A DNA stretch of 64,000 nt, taken from Hongsoonwoonella zoysiae (lineage in GTDB: Bacteria > Pseudomonadota > Alphaproteobacteria > Rhizobiales > Stappiaceae). Made by a program: the position numbers and the translations under genes. The notes under the pieces are model-generated. The model saw only the letters and a program-made list of their open reading frames with translations, made no database searches and was not told where the DNA came from. This document shows positions 27,119 through 34,354 of the stretch, piece by piece. The stretch is taken from the NCBI RefSeq assembly GCF_013266695.1, contig NZ_JABRXF010000001.1, positions 995,236 to 1,059,235 on the forward strand, written 5' to 3'. Position 1 is the stretch's first letter. Each line of letters opens with the position of its first letter.

Positions 27119-27167
27119 GAGCATGTCCCGCCAAATCCGGATCGGATTTGGCGGCCAGGATTTGCTC
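27119..27167. repeat. Palindromic intergenic element with 12-bp perfect stem
   Basis: CCGCCAAATCCG (27128-27139), loop GAT, CGGATTTGGCGG (27143-27154) is a perfect 12-bp hairpin. It is framed by GAGCA (27119-27123) and TGCTC (27163-27167). The left edge TAGAGCATGTCC equals the edge of the element at 19009, so both belong to the same rhizobial repeat family. It lies 35 bp after rpmF. Confidence 0.7.
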
Positions 27168-27202
27168 CGGCGTGCTGGCAGTTGCCGGATCGAAATAACG
27201 AG

Positions 27203-27226
27203 AGGCTGGCCCCGCGCCGGCCTTTT
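27203..27226 (+). terminator. Probable terminator downstream of rpmF
   Basis: AGGCTGGC-CCCGC-GCCGGCCT is an 8-bp stem with one G-T wobble, followed by TTTTC. It probably ends the rpmF transcript, after the palindromic repeat. Confidence 0.65.
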
Positions 27227-27327
27227 CGTGTTTTCGATCCCGGAAGAAGCAAGCCTCGCATCATGGCAATTTCGCAAATTGACTATAAATCCAGAAATGG
27301 AACCGCTGTGCACCGCCGGAGAGCTTC

Positions 27328-27756
27328 ATGCCGATGATCGTATCCGTTCCACTGACACTCGTGCCGCTGGCCGTTTACAATATCATTGCGTTCGGCGTTC
27401 TCGGGTCTTTTCCCGGAGATCCATGGACTGCGCCGATCTTCACCGCTGAGCTGGTCTCAGGTGCGCGCTTCACGCTGATCGTTGGCGACCTGATGATAAT
27501 CGCCGCGCTCGTTCTGCTTTTCGTCGAGATCCTGAAAGCGACCCGGACCGGGGTAGTCGCGATGGTCGACCACATACTTTCCGTGCTGGTTTTCGTCGCC
27601 TATCTGGTTGAATTCCTGTCCGTGCGGGAAGCCGCGCATTCGGTCTTCTTCATTCTGACGGTTGTTGCGCTCATAGATGTGGTGGCGGGCTTCAGCATCA
27701 CGATTGCCGGTGCTCGCCGGGATATCGCCTTCGGCCATGGTAATCCCCGCCTTTGA
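27328..27756 (+). CDS. Conserved hypothetical four-helix membrane protein
   Basis: Predicted inner-membrane protein of 142 aa with four hydrophobic segments: about residues 5-27, 46-66, 78-98 and 104-126. GGAGAG 7 bases upstream supports ATG 27328, and TTGACTATAAAT near 27280 may belong to its promoter. No catalytic motif is visible. Acidic and charged residues in the loops are few, and the tail is short. Small proteins of this type are common in Rhizobiales and uncharacterised. I do not assign a function. Confidence 0.7.
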   Translation: MPMIVSVPLTLVPLAVYNIIAFGVLGSFPGDPWTAPIFTAELVSGARFTLIVGDLMIIAALVLLFVEILKATRTGVVAMVDHILSVLVFVAYLVEFLSVREAAHSVFFILTVVALIDVVAGFSITIAGARRDIAFGHGNPRL

Positions 27757-27867
27757 CCCGTTCGTCCTGAAAATCTTAATCAAATCTTAAAATTCGGCAC
27801 GGGAATCGCATTGTGAACGCCAAAGGAAGAAAATCCGTCCCGATTTGGGACGGTTCCGGAGGCGACA

Positions 27868-28212
27868 ATGCGTATCGATCCCGTAATCCGCACCAACGCG
27901 AGACAGGAATTCCGACGTGACGATGCCGGCGGCGGTGAAGCTACGGGGGCGACCGAAAAAGGCACTGTCCGCAAGAATCTTCCGGCTTCGGCCTCTCCCG
28001 TCCAGCCGGTTGCGGGCGATGCACCGGTTTCCTTCCAACGATACCGGCCTAATTCCGCATTCCTGACCCAGCTTATCGCCGTTCGGGACGACTGGCCGGA
28101 CGTTCGGCTTCGCAGAAAATCGGAGCCTGAAGCCGCTGTACGTCTTTACCGTGAAACGGAAGCGAGCCCGCGCCGGATGCGGGCAGGGCGCGTGCTCGCC
28201 CGTTCGGCCTAA
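27868..28212 (+). CDS. Small basic hypothetical protein
   Basis: 114-aa protein rich in Arg, Ala and Pro. GGAGG (27858-27862) lies 5 bases before ATG 27868, which is the main evidence that it is real. The centre contains NSAFLTQLIAVRDDWPDVRLRRK and a C-terminal RLYRETEASPRR, with no signal peptide or membrane segment. The FLTQLIA...RRAEPEEA-like pattern recalls small uncharacterised rhizobial proteins. The opposite strand is also open but has no credible start. It is followed immediately by the 169-bp composite repeat. Confidence 0.55.
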   Translation: MRIDPVIRTNARQEFRRDDAGGGEATGATEKGTVRKNLPASASPVQPVAGDAPVSFQRYRPNSAFLTQLIAVRDDWPDVRLRRKSEPEAAVRLYRETEASPRRMRAGRVLARSA

Positions 28213-28232
28213 AAAATGGCTGCGGCGCCCCA

Positions 28233-28401
28233 AGTGGATCGATTTTGACATTTGATGCCCGTTCGCAGTTGGGCTCTCAATCAAATGTCAAAATCAAAAA
28301 GATCCACTAGATACAGATGTTAAGCTAGCGGTTTTAAAGATTCCGACATTTGCGACCGAGCTTTCGGCAGGGAGATGCAAATGTTGGAATCAAACCACTA
28401 G
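28233..28401 (+). repeat. 169-bp composite palindromic repeat, copy 1
   Basis: Two hairpins in tandem. Unit A (28233-28308) has outer arms AGTGGATC/GATCCACT and inner arms TTTTGACATTTGAT/ATCAAATGTCAAAA around a ~22-nt loop. Unit B (28325-28401) begins CTAGCGG and ends CCACTAG with inner arms ACATTTGC/GCAAATGT. The same two units, same length and same linker size recur in opposite orientation at 34132-34300. There is no coding capacity. It lies between a small hypothetical gene and the 3' end of gamma-glutamyltransferase 1. Confidence 0.85.
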
Positions 28402-28416
28402 GGTGCCGCCTCCATA

Positions 28417-30009
28417 TCAATAGCCTGCGGCCATTCCGTCCTTGCGAGGGTCTGACCCGCCTTCGAGAATGCCTCGGGCACGGTCGATGCGGATTGCCTG
28501 CGCGCCGCCAATTGCACCCGACACACGCTCGACGGTATGACCGAGGGCGCTGAGCCCTTCCAATGTTGCTTCTGGGACATACCGTTCGGCGTGTAACGCA
28601 TAGCTCTTTTCATCGAAGAACATGCGAGGCGCATCGATCGCCTCCTGAACGTCCATCCCGAAGTCGACGATGTTGTTCAGTACATGGGCATGGCCACAGG
28701 GCTGGTATCCGCCGCCCATGACACCAAAGGAAATATAGGGGCGGCCTTCCGCCATCACCATCGCCGGGATAATCGTATGCAGAGGACGCTTGCCCCCTTC
28801 GATGGTGTTCGGGTGGCCGGGCTCCAAACGGAAGCAAGCGCCGCGGTTTTGCAGAAGAACGCCGGACTTCGGCGCGGTTATCGCCGATCCGAAATCCTTG
28901 TAGACGGAGTTGATGAGCGAGACCGCCAGCCCGTTTTCATCGACGACCGTCAGATAAACGGTATCGGACCGCGGGCCGAGAACACTCGGTGGAAGATCGG
29001 CGATCCTGGAGTTGGGATCGATGAGCCCGGCAAGCCGGGCGATATGTTCGTCGCTCAGAAGTTCCGCCGGATCGTGGGGCATGAAATCAGGATCGGCAAG
29101 GAAGCGGTCGCGCAGCGAGTAGGCGATGCGGCCTGCTTCCAACTCGAGGTGAAAGCGTTGCGCGCCGTTGGGGTCGAGCTTTTGAAGGTCGAACCTCTCG
29201 AGAATTCCCAACATGACGAGCGCAATGAAGCCCTGGCCGTTGGGCGGCAGCTCCGCGATGGTCAGGCCGCGATAGTCACGGGTGACCGGCGTCATGTCGT
29301 CGACCTGCATCTGCGCCATGTCTTCCATGGTCATCAGGCCGCCCTTGGCGCGCAGAGCCGCTACGATATCCTCGGCGACGGCGCCTTCATAAAACGCTTT
29401 TGAGCCTTCCTCGGCGATGCGCTGCAGAGTATCGGCAAGCGCCGGATGGCGCATGACGTCGCCGGTGCGAGGGGGCTTTCTGTCAATGAGATAAGCCGCT
29501 CTCGAGCCTTCGTCGGCGGAGAGTTTTTCGACGTTTTTCGACCAGTCGAAAGCAACGCGAGGCGTGACGGCATATCCTTCACGAGCATATTGAATCGCGC
29601 GGACGAGAACGTCGCCGAGCGACTTCGTGCCATGGCGCTGAAGCATGGCTTCCCACGCGCGCACCGCGCCGGGCACGGTAACGGCATGCGGAGACGTTAA
29701 TTCGATCGCGGTTTCGCCAAGCTCGATCAGTTTTTTCGAACTGGCGGCTTTCGGCGCGCGTCCCGAGCCGTTGAGGCCATGGAGTTTTCCGTCCGGTTCG
29801 GCGATTATGGCGAAGCAATCGCCTCCGATGCCGGTCATTTGCGGTTCGACCACGCATTGCACCGCTACGGCGGCAACGGCGGCATCGACGGCGTTGCCGC
29901 CGGCCTGAAGTGTCTCCAGTGCCGCTGTTGTGGACAAGGGATGCGATGTCGCCGCCATTGCATTCGCCGCGTAGACCGCCGAACGTCCGGGGGCATGGAA
30001 ATCGCGCAT
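28417..30009 (-). CDS. Gamma-glutamyltransferase family protein, non-exported (GGT 1)
   Basis: N-terminal nucleophile hydrolase of the GGT family, 530 aa, which would hydrolyse or transfer gamma-glutamyl groups or act on related acyl amides. The autocleavage Thr lies in SDTVYLTVVDENGLAVSLINSVY, aligning with TTHYSVVD of classical GGT. GNAVDAAVAAVAVQCVVEPQMTGIGGDCFA and the C-terminal GGSDPRKDGMAAGY are typical. There is no signal peptide, unlike the paralogue at 34355, so it should be cytoplasmic, like many rhizobial GGT-like and cephalosporin acylase-like enzymes. AGAGG 6 bases upstream supports ATG 30009. It diverges from the GlcG-like gene. Confidence 0.88.
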   Translation of the reverse strand: MRDFHAPGRSAVYAANAMAATSHPLSTTAALETLQAGGNAVDAAVAAVAVQCVVEPQMTGIGGDCFAIIAEPDGKLHGLNGSGRAPKAASSKKLIELGETAIELTSPHAVTVPGAVRAWEAMLQRHGTKSLGDVLVRAIQYAREGYAVTPRVAFDWSKNVEKLSADEGSRAAYLIDRKPPRTGDVMRHPALADTLQRIAEEGSKAFYEGAVAEDIVAALRAKGGLMTMEDMAQMQVDDMTPVTRDYRGLTIAELPPNGQGFIALVMLGILERFDLQKLDPNGAQRFHLELEAGRIAYSLRDRFLADPDFMPHDPAELLSDEHIARLAGLIDPNSRIADLPPSVLGPRSDTVYLTVVDENGLAVSLINSVYKDFGSAITAPKSGVLLQNRGACFRLEPGHPNTIEGGKRPLHTIIPAMVMAEGRPYISFGVMGGGYQPCGHAHVLNNIVDFGMDVQEAIDAPRMFFDEKSYALHAERYVPEATLEGLSALGHTVERVSGAIGGAQAIRIDRARGILEGGSDPRKDGMAAGY

Positions 30010-30155
30010 ATCCGACCTCTATCCTGTTGTTGTTCGTTCCGGCCGGGAACGACTGTTTTTCGAAATGCAGTCTGTCACCGACCCCTGCGAACTGATAGCC
30101 AGACCGCCGGGATCACAATGACATTAACGCCTGGACCCTAAGGAGATAATCGCCG

Positions 30156-30590
30156 ATGAGCAAACTCACTCTTTCCATGGCGGAAAAGGTGATTGCAGCC
30201 GCTTTCGCCAAGGGCGCGGAATTGAAACTCAAGCCGCTGACCGTCGCCGTGCTCGATGCCGGTGGGCATCTGGTTGCCCTTTCCAGGCAGGACGGCTCGT
30301 CGATCATGCGTCCGCAGATCGCATCCGGCAAAGCCTATGGCGCTCTTGCCGTTGGAACCGGCACGCGCTGGCTGAACGCGAATGCCGAAACGAGGCCGCA
30401 TTTCGTCCAGGCGCTCAATGGCGCATCCGGCGGCGCGATCGTGCCCGTTCCCGGCGGTGTGCTCATTCGCGACGGCAAAGGCGGAGAAGCCCTCGGCGCG
30501 GTCGGGATCAGCGGCGATACTTCCGATAACGACGAGGCGGCTGCCGTAGCCGGCATCGAGGCGATAGGAAAGACGCCTGACTGCGGCTGA
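30156..30590 (+). CDS. GlcG/HbpS-family (heme-binding-like) protein
   Basis: Soluble 144-aa protein of the GlcG/HbpS fold: LTLSMAEKVIAAAFAKGAELKLKPLTVAVLDAGGHLVALSRQDG, then ASGKAYGALAVGTGTR and VPVPGGVLIRDGKGGEALGAVGISGDTSDNDE. Relatives bind heme or are found in glycolate, diol and amino-acid catabolic operons with unclear roles. AAGGAG upstream supports ATG 30156. It is divergent from the non-exported GGT across ~146 bp, which suggests a common regulator or pathway. No signal peptide is seen. Confidence 0.82.
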   Translation: MSKLTLSMAEKVIAAAFAKGAELKLKPLTVAVLDAGGHLVALSRQDGSSIMRPQIASGKAYGALAVGTGTRWLNANAETRPHFVQALNGASGGAIVPVPGGVLIRDGKGGEALGAVGISGDTSDNDEAAAVAGIEAIGKTPDCG

Positions 30591-30606
30591 CAGACATCTT
30601 TCAATA

Positions 30607-30631
30607 GCCGCCAGGCGAACGGCCTGGTGGC
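30607..30631. terminator. Hairpin between convergent glcG-like gene and phaR
   Basis: GCCGCCAGGC-GAACG-GCCTGGTGGC gives a 10-bp stem with one wobble pair, filling most of the 46-bp gap between convergent genes. No long T-run follows on either strand. It probably works as a bidirectional transcription barrier. Confidence 0.55.
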
Positions 30632-30636
30632 ATCGC

Positions 30637-31215
30637 TCAGCTCTTGTCGCCCGCAAGCGCGTCGATCTTCTTCTGCATGTCGGCAAGTTGCTTCTTCAGA
30701 TCGTCAAGGTCGTCGGCGGATTCCCCGCCCGATTTCGTTGCCGCCTTGTCCGCATCGTCGCCGGCACCGCCGAAGGGCATGAACATGCGCATCGCGCGCT
30801 CGAATATCTCCGTATTGCGCTTGACCTGCTCTTCCATCGCGCCGAGTGCCGTCGTGCCGAAAGCCTGCGACATCTGCTCGCGAAGCTTGTCCTGTTCTTT
30901 CGTTAGTGCCGACATTGAAAATTCCAGGTAGCTTGGCACGACATTTTGCAGGCTGTCGCCGTAAAACCGTATCAATTGGCGCAGGAAAGCGATCGGCAGA
31001 AGGTTCTGCCCCTTGTTCTCCTGTTCAAAGATGATCTGAGTTAGGACAGAACGTGTAATATCCTCACCGGTCTTGGCGTCAAAGACGATGAAATCCTCCT
31101 CGTCCTTTACCATCACCGCCAGGTCTTCAAGCGTGACGTAAGTACTCGTTCCGGTATTGTAGAGTCGCCGGTTGGCGTATTTCTTGATGACTGTCGGCTC
31201 TTTCGTCTTGGCCAT
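30637..31215 (-). CDS. phaR: Polyhydroxyalkanoate synthesis repressor PhaR
   Basis: Cytoplasmic DNA- and PHB-granule-binding repressor that controls phasin and PHB genes. Starting at ATG 31215 (MAKTKEPTVIKKYANRRLYN) it has 192 aa. The N-terminal PHB/PHA accumulation DNA-binding domain carries KKYANRRLYNTGTSTYVTLEDLA and FDAKTGEDITRSVLTQIIFEQE. The central PHB-binding-type repeat (LLPIAFLRQLIRFYGDSLQNVVPSYLEFSM) precedes a coiled-coil C-terminus (DDLDDLKKQLADMQKKIDALAG). The open frame 5' of 31215 lacks an RBS. It diverges from phaA across 365 bp, in keeping with direct control. Confidence 0.93.
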   Translation of the reverse strand: MAKTKEPTVIKKYANRRLYNTGTSTYVTLEDLAVMVKDEEDFIVFDAKTGEDITRSVLTQIIFEQENKGQNLLPIAFLRQLIRFYGDSLQNVVPSYLEFSMSALTKEQDKLREQMSQAFGTTALGAMEEQVKRNTEIFERAMRMFMPFGGAGDDADKAATKSGGESADDLDDLKKQLADMQKKIDALAGDKS

Positions 31216-31580
31216 GTTTCTTCGGATCCGATCCTGCGCGTTCCAGGCGTTTCGATAGGCAGGTCCGGATCGCGCCGTTGCCGACCGTCCTGCTTCCTCC
31301 ACGGCCACGATAAGCCAACCTTGGCCGTTCGCACCATAGTTTTTACATATCTTTTCAGCACCCGCTTTGCGAACGCGATCAATTGCGAATGGCGCGGCAA
31401 GGCGAGGAAAGGCAGGAAAGAGGATAAGGCGGGCGACGGAATATCAACGACGGACCTTGCGCACATCAGGTTGACTAACTCGGGCCGACGGTCTCTAGTC
31501 GAAGGGATGGGTGCGTTGCGAAAACAGAACAAGGGGGCGGCGTGCCCGCGTCCCGGGAGGACATCATTGCGGAGGTTTTC
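31216..31580. promoter_or_regulatory. Divergent phaR/phaA regulatory region
   Basis: 365-bp gap with no credible gene. Three exact copies of TTGCGAA in the same orientation occur at 31367-31373, 31383-31389 and 31516-31522. The first two are 16 bp apart, in an AT-richer stretch that starts with TTTTTACATATC. PhaR-type regulators recognise TTGC/GCAA-containing sites in some bacteria, so these are candidate operators. GGAGG at 31571-31575 is the phaA RBS. Confidence 0.5.
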
Positions 31581-32762
31581 ATGAGCGCTTCAAATGACAT
31601 TGTGATTGTGGGCGCCGCGCGCACGCCGGTCGGATCGTTCAACGGATCGTTTGCCAATATGCCGGCGCATGAACTTGGAGCCGTTGCGATCAAGGCAGCG
31701 CTCGACAGATCCAAGGTCGACGCTGCGGAAGTGGACGAGCTCGTATTCGGCCAGGTTCTGACGGCCGGACAGGGACAGAACCCGGCCCGCCAGGCGGCGA
31801 TCGCCGCCGGCCTTCCGGAAAGCTCCACCGCCTGGGTGCTCAACCAGGTCTGCGGATCGGGCCTGCGCACCGTTGCGATCGGCATGCAGCAGATTGCCAA
31901 TGGCGATGCGTCGATCATCGTTGCCGGCGGCCAGGAAAACATGACGATGTCGCCGCATTGCGCGCATCTTCGCGCCGGTCACAAGATGGGCGACTACAAG
32001 ATGATCGACACAATGATCAAGGATGGCCTATGGGATGCCTTCAACGGCTACCACATGGGCCAGACGGCGGAAAACGTCGCTCAGAAGTTCCAGGTGTCGC
32101 GCGACACGCAGGATGAATTCGCGCTTGCCTCCCAGAACAAGGCGGAAGCCGCGCAAAAGGCGGGACGGTTCAAGGACGAGATTGTCCCGGTCACCGTCAA
32201 GGAACGCAAGGGCGAGAAGCTCGTCGAGGACGATGAATATATCCGCCATGGCGCGACGCTCGACAGCATGACGAAGCTGCGTCCCGCCTTCACGAAAGAC
32301 GGCAGCGTCACGGCCGGCAACGCTTCGGGCATCAACGATGGCGCTGCGGCTCTTGTTCTCATGACGGCGGCTGAAGCTTCCAGGCGTGGCCTCACCCCGC
32401 TTGCGCGCATCGCATCCTGGGCGACGGCGGGTGTCGATCCCTCGATCATGGGTACAGGGCCGATCCCGTCTTCGCGCAAGGCGTTGGAGAAAGCCGGATG
32501 GAAGGTCGACGATCTCGACCTCGTCGAAGCGAATGAGGCATTCGCCGCCCAGGCCTGCGCGGTCAACAATGACCTTGGCTGGAACCCCGATATCGTGAAC
32601 GTCAACGGCGGCGCGATCGCCATAGGTCACCCAATCGGGGCTTCCGGCGCACGCATTCTCGTGACGCTCCTGCACGAGATGGGCAAGCGCGACGCGAAGA
32701 AGGGCCTTGCCACCCTTTGTATCGGCGGTGGAATGGGCATCGCCCTTTGCGTTGAGCGGTAG
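31581..32762 (+). CDS. phaA: Acetyl-CoA acetyltransferase (beta-ketothiolase)
   Basis: Condenses two acetyl-CoA to acetoacetyl-CoA, the first step to PHB and to the ethylmalonyl-CoA pathway. It is 393 aa from ATG 31581 after GGAGG. The acylated cysteine is Cys91 in [22 protein letters not shown] holds the catalytic His and the C-terminal CIGGGMG the second catalytic Cys. [12 protein letters not shown] is also present. The length is that of biosynthetic tetrameric thiolases. phaB follows after 121 bp containing two hairpins; phaR is divergent. No phaC lies in the window. Confidence 0.95.
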   Translation: MSASNDIVIVGAARTPVGSFNGSFANMPAHELGAVAIKAALDRSKVDAAEVDELVFGQVLTAGQGQNPARQAAIAAGLPESSTAWVLNQVCGSGLRTVAIGMQQIANGDASIIVAGGQENMTMSPHCAHLRAGHKMGDYKMIDTMIKDGLWDAFNGYHMGQTAENVAQKFQVSRDTQDEFALASQNKAEAAQKAGRFKDEIVPVTVKERKGEKLVEDDEYIRHGATLDSMTKLRPAFTKDGSVTAGNASGINDGAAALVLMTAAEASRRGLTPLARIASWATAGVDPSIMGTGPIPSSRKALEKAGWKVDDLDLVEANEAFAAQACAVNNDLGWNPDIVNVNGGAIAIGHPIGASGARILVTLLHEMGKRDAKKGLATLCIGGGMGIALCVER

Positions 32763-32805
32763 GGCGAAAATAGCCTTTCGTATCAGCCGGGTTTGACAAA
32801 AGTCA

Positions 32806-32854
32806 TGGCGGGGGTGAACCGCTCCCGCCAGAAAAACCGGGTATTTACACCCGG
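32806..32854 (+). other. Tandem hairpins between phaA and phaB
   Basis: Hairpin 1: TGGCGGG (32806-32812) pairs with CCCGCCA (32824-32830), followed by GAAAAA. Hairpin 2: CCGGGT-ATTTAC-ACCCGG (32837-32854). Neither has a T-run, so complete termination is unlikely. They may slow RNase decay or partly attenuate, setting the phaA to phaB ratio. TTGACA at 32793-32798 could be part of a separate phaB promoter, but I see no good -10. Confidence 0.6.
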
Positions 32855-32883
32855 CAAACAATCAGCCTTCAGGGGGAAACGGA

Positions 32884-33612
32884 ATGAGTAACGTTGCGAT
32901 CGTCACGGGCGGCACGCGAGGCATCGGCGCCGCGATCTCCAAGGGTCTGAAGGATGGCGGCTACACGGTGGCCGCGACCTATGCCGGCAACACGGAAGCC
33001 GCGGAAGCCTTCAAGGCCGAAACGGGCATCCACGTCTACAAGTGGGACGTCTCGGATCCGCAGGCTTGCGTCGATGGCGTCGGAAAGGTCGTTTCGGATC
33101 TGGGTGCGGTCGAGGTTCTGGTGAACAACGCCGGCATCACCCGCGACGGCTGGTTCCACAAGATGGACTACGAAAGCTGGTCGGCGGTGATCCGCACCAA
33201 CCTCGACAGCATGTTCACGATGACGCGGCCTGTGATCGAGGGAATGCGTGAGCGCGGCCATGGCCGCATTATCAATATCTCCTCGATCAACGGGCAGAAA
33301 GGCCAGCTTGGCCAGGCGAACTACTCCGCGGCGAAAGCGGGCGTTATCGGTTTCACCAAGGCGCTTGCGCAGGAAAATGCCCGCAAGGGTATCACCGTGA
33401 ACGCGATTTGCCCCGGCTACATCGATACGGACATGGTGGCGGCGGTTCCCGAAAAAGTGCTTGAGGGTATCATCTCCGGTATCCCGGTCGGGCGCCTCGG
33501 CAAGGCGGAGGAAATCGCCGCGGCCGTCCGGTATCTGGCCTCCAATGAGGCAGGCTTCATGACGGGCGCGGTGATGTCGATCAACGGCGGCCAGTATTAC
33601 GCCAACGGCTGA
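32884..33612 (+). CDS. phaB: NADPH-dependent acetoacetyl-CoA reductase
   Basis: Reduces acetoacetyl-CoA to (R)-3-hydroxybutyryl-CoA for PHB synthesis or, after epimerisation and dehydration, the ethylmalonyl-CoA pathway. It is a classical short-chain dehydrogenase of 242 aa with TGGTRGIG (residues 8-15), NNAG (81-84), a catalytic Ser at about 134, and Tyr147/Lys151 in the YSAAK motif. QLGQANYSAAKAGVIGFTKALAQE and the final INGGQYYANG are characteristic of PhaB. GGGGGAAACGG precedes ATG 32884. A strong terminator follows. Confidence 0.94.
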   Translation: MSNVAIVTGGTRGIGAAISKGLKDGGYTVAATYAGNTEAAEAFKAETGIHVYKWDVSDPQACVDGVGKVVSDLGAVEVLVNNAGITRDGWFHKMDYESWSAVIRTNLDSMFTMTRPVIEGMRERGHGRIINISSINGQKGQLGQANYSAAKAGVIGFTKALAQENARKGITVNAICPGYIDTDMVAAVPEKVLEGIISGIPVGRLGKAEEIAAAVRYLASNEAGFMTGAVMSINGGQYYANG

Positions 33613-33636
33613 CCATGCACGGTCACGGGATCATTT

Positions 33637-33659
33637 GGGGCGCCATCGGCGCCCCTTTT
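33637..33659 (+). terminator. Rho-independent terminator of phaAB
   Basis: GGGGCGCC-ATC-GGCGCCCC, a perfect 8-bp GC stem, is followed by TTTT, 24 bp after the phaB stop. It would end the pha transcript before the convergent cytochrome c gene. Confidence 0.85.
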
Positions 33660-33696
33660 GGTTTGCAGAAAAGTTGCCGCGCGGCTGGTTTCGGGG

Positions 33697-34053
33697 CTAT
33701 CTGGCGCGGCTCAGGATATAGCTTGTGAGGTTTGATATTTCACGGGTGGTCAGGCTCATATCCGGCATTTTCGGGTGCGGATCGGCTAGGAAGCCTGCCA
33801 GTGTCGCCTCGTTGAAGCCGCGTGTTTCGGCAATTTCGGTAAAGCTCGGCACGGCTTCCGTCCCGCTCTTCTGATCATCGGCGACCACATGACAAGCAGA
33901 ACACCACTGCCGGGCAAGGCGTTCGCCCTCCGCGGGGTCGCCCGCTGCCCATGTTTCGGCCACCGATGTTGATAAAAGCGCGAATACCGCCGCGGCGAAT
34001 ATCAGTTCGCGAGAAAGGTCGATGCAGAAATTTGCCTTGTCTGGCAGACGCAT
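33697..34053 (-). CDS. Small exported class I-type cytochrome c
   Basis: 118-aa protein with an N-terminal signal segment (LIFAAAVFALLSTSVAETWAAG) and a single heme c site, CSACH (Cys51-x2-Cys54-His55). The probable axial Met is in HPKMPDMSLT, and a C-terminal helix ISNLTSYILSRAR follows. It is a periplasmic one-heme electron carrier, smaller than cytochrome c2. No oxidase or dehydrogenase lies next to it, so its partner is unknown. Its 5' end lies 78 bp from repeat copy 2. Confidence 0.85.
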   Translation of the reverse strand: MRLPDKANFCIDLSRELIFAAAVFALLSTSVAETWAAGDPAEGERLARQWCSACHVVADDQKSGTEAVPSFTEIAETRGFNEATLAGFLADPHPKMPDMSLTTREISNLTSYILSRAR

Positions 34054-34131
34054 TTCAGGACTCCATTGCCGAACGAAACAACAAGCGAAAATTCATACCA
34101 AGGGTAGCCTGCGATAGCCGCTCGCGACAGA

Positions 34132-34300
34132 CTAGTGGTTTGATTCCAACATTTGCATTCCCCTCCCGCGAACTCTATTGCAAATGTTGGAATTTCAAAA
34201 ACCACTAGCTAAATATTTGTTTCCAGCGGATCTTTTGATTTTGACATTTGATCACGAGTCCAACTGCGAATGGGTGCCAAATGTCAAAATCGATCCGCTG
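34132..34300 (-). repeat. 169-bp composite palindromic repeat, copy 2 (inverted)
   Basis: Mirror copy of the element at 28233-28401. Unit B is 34132-34208 (CTAGTGG...CCACTAG, inner CAACATTTGCA/TGCAAATGTTG). Unit A is 34224-34300 (outer AGCGGATC/GATCCGCT, inner TTTTGACATTTG/AATGTCAAAA). Read on the minus strand it aligns with copy 1 throughout, including the loop word TTCGCAGTTGG and the 15-16-bp linker. It lies between a cytochrome c gene and the second gamma-glutamyltransferase. Confidence 0.85.
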
Positions 34301-34354
34301 GGATTTTCCCGATGCCGCATATTTATTCACGCAAGGGATGAGGAAAGCCGTTTC

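Noticed and set aside
27787-28284. 165-codon frame opposite the small hypothetical at 27868
   Set aside because: The plus-strand frame has a GGAGG RBS, while this one has none and runs into the palindromic repeat.
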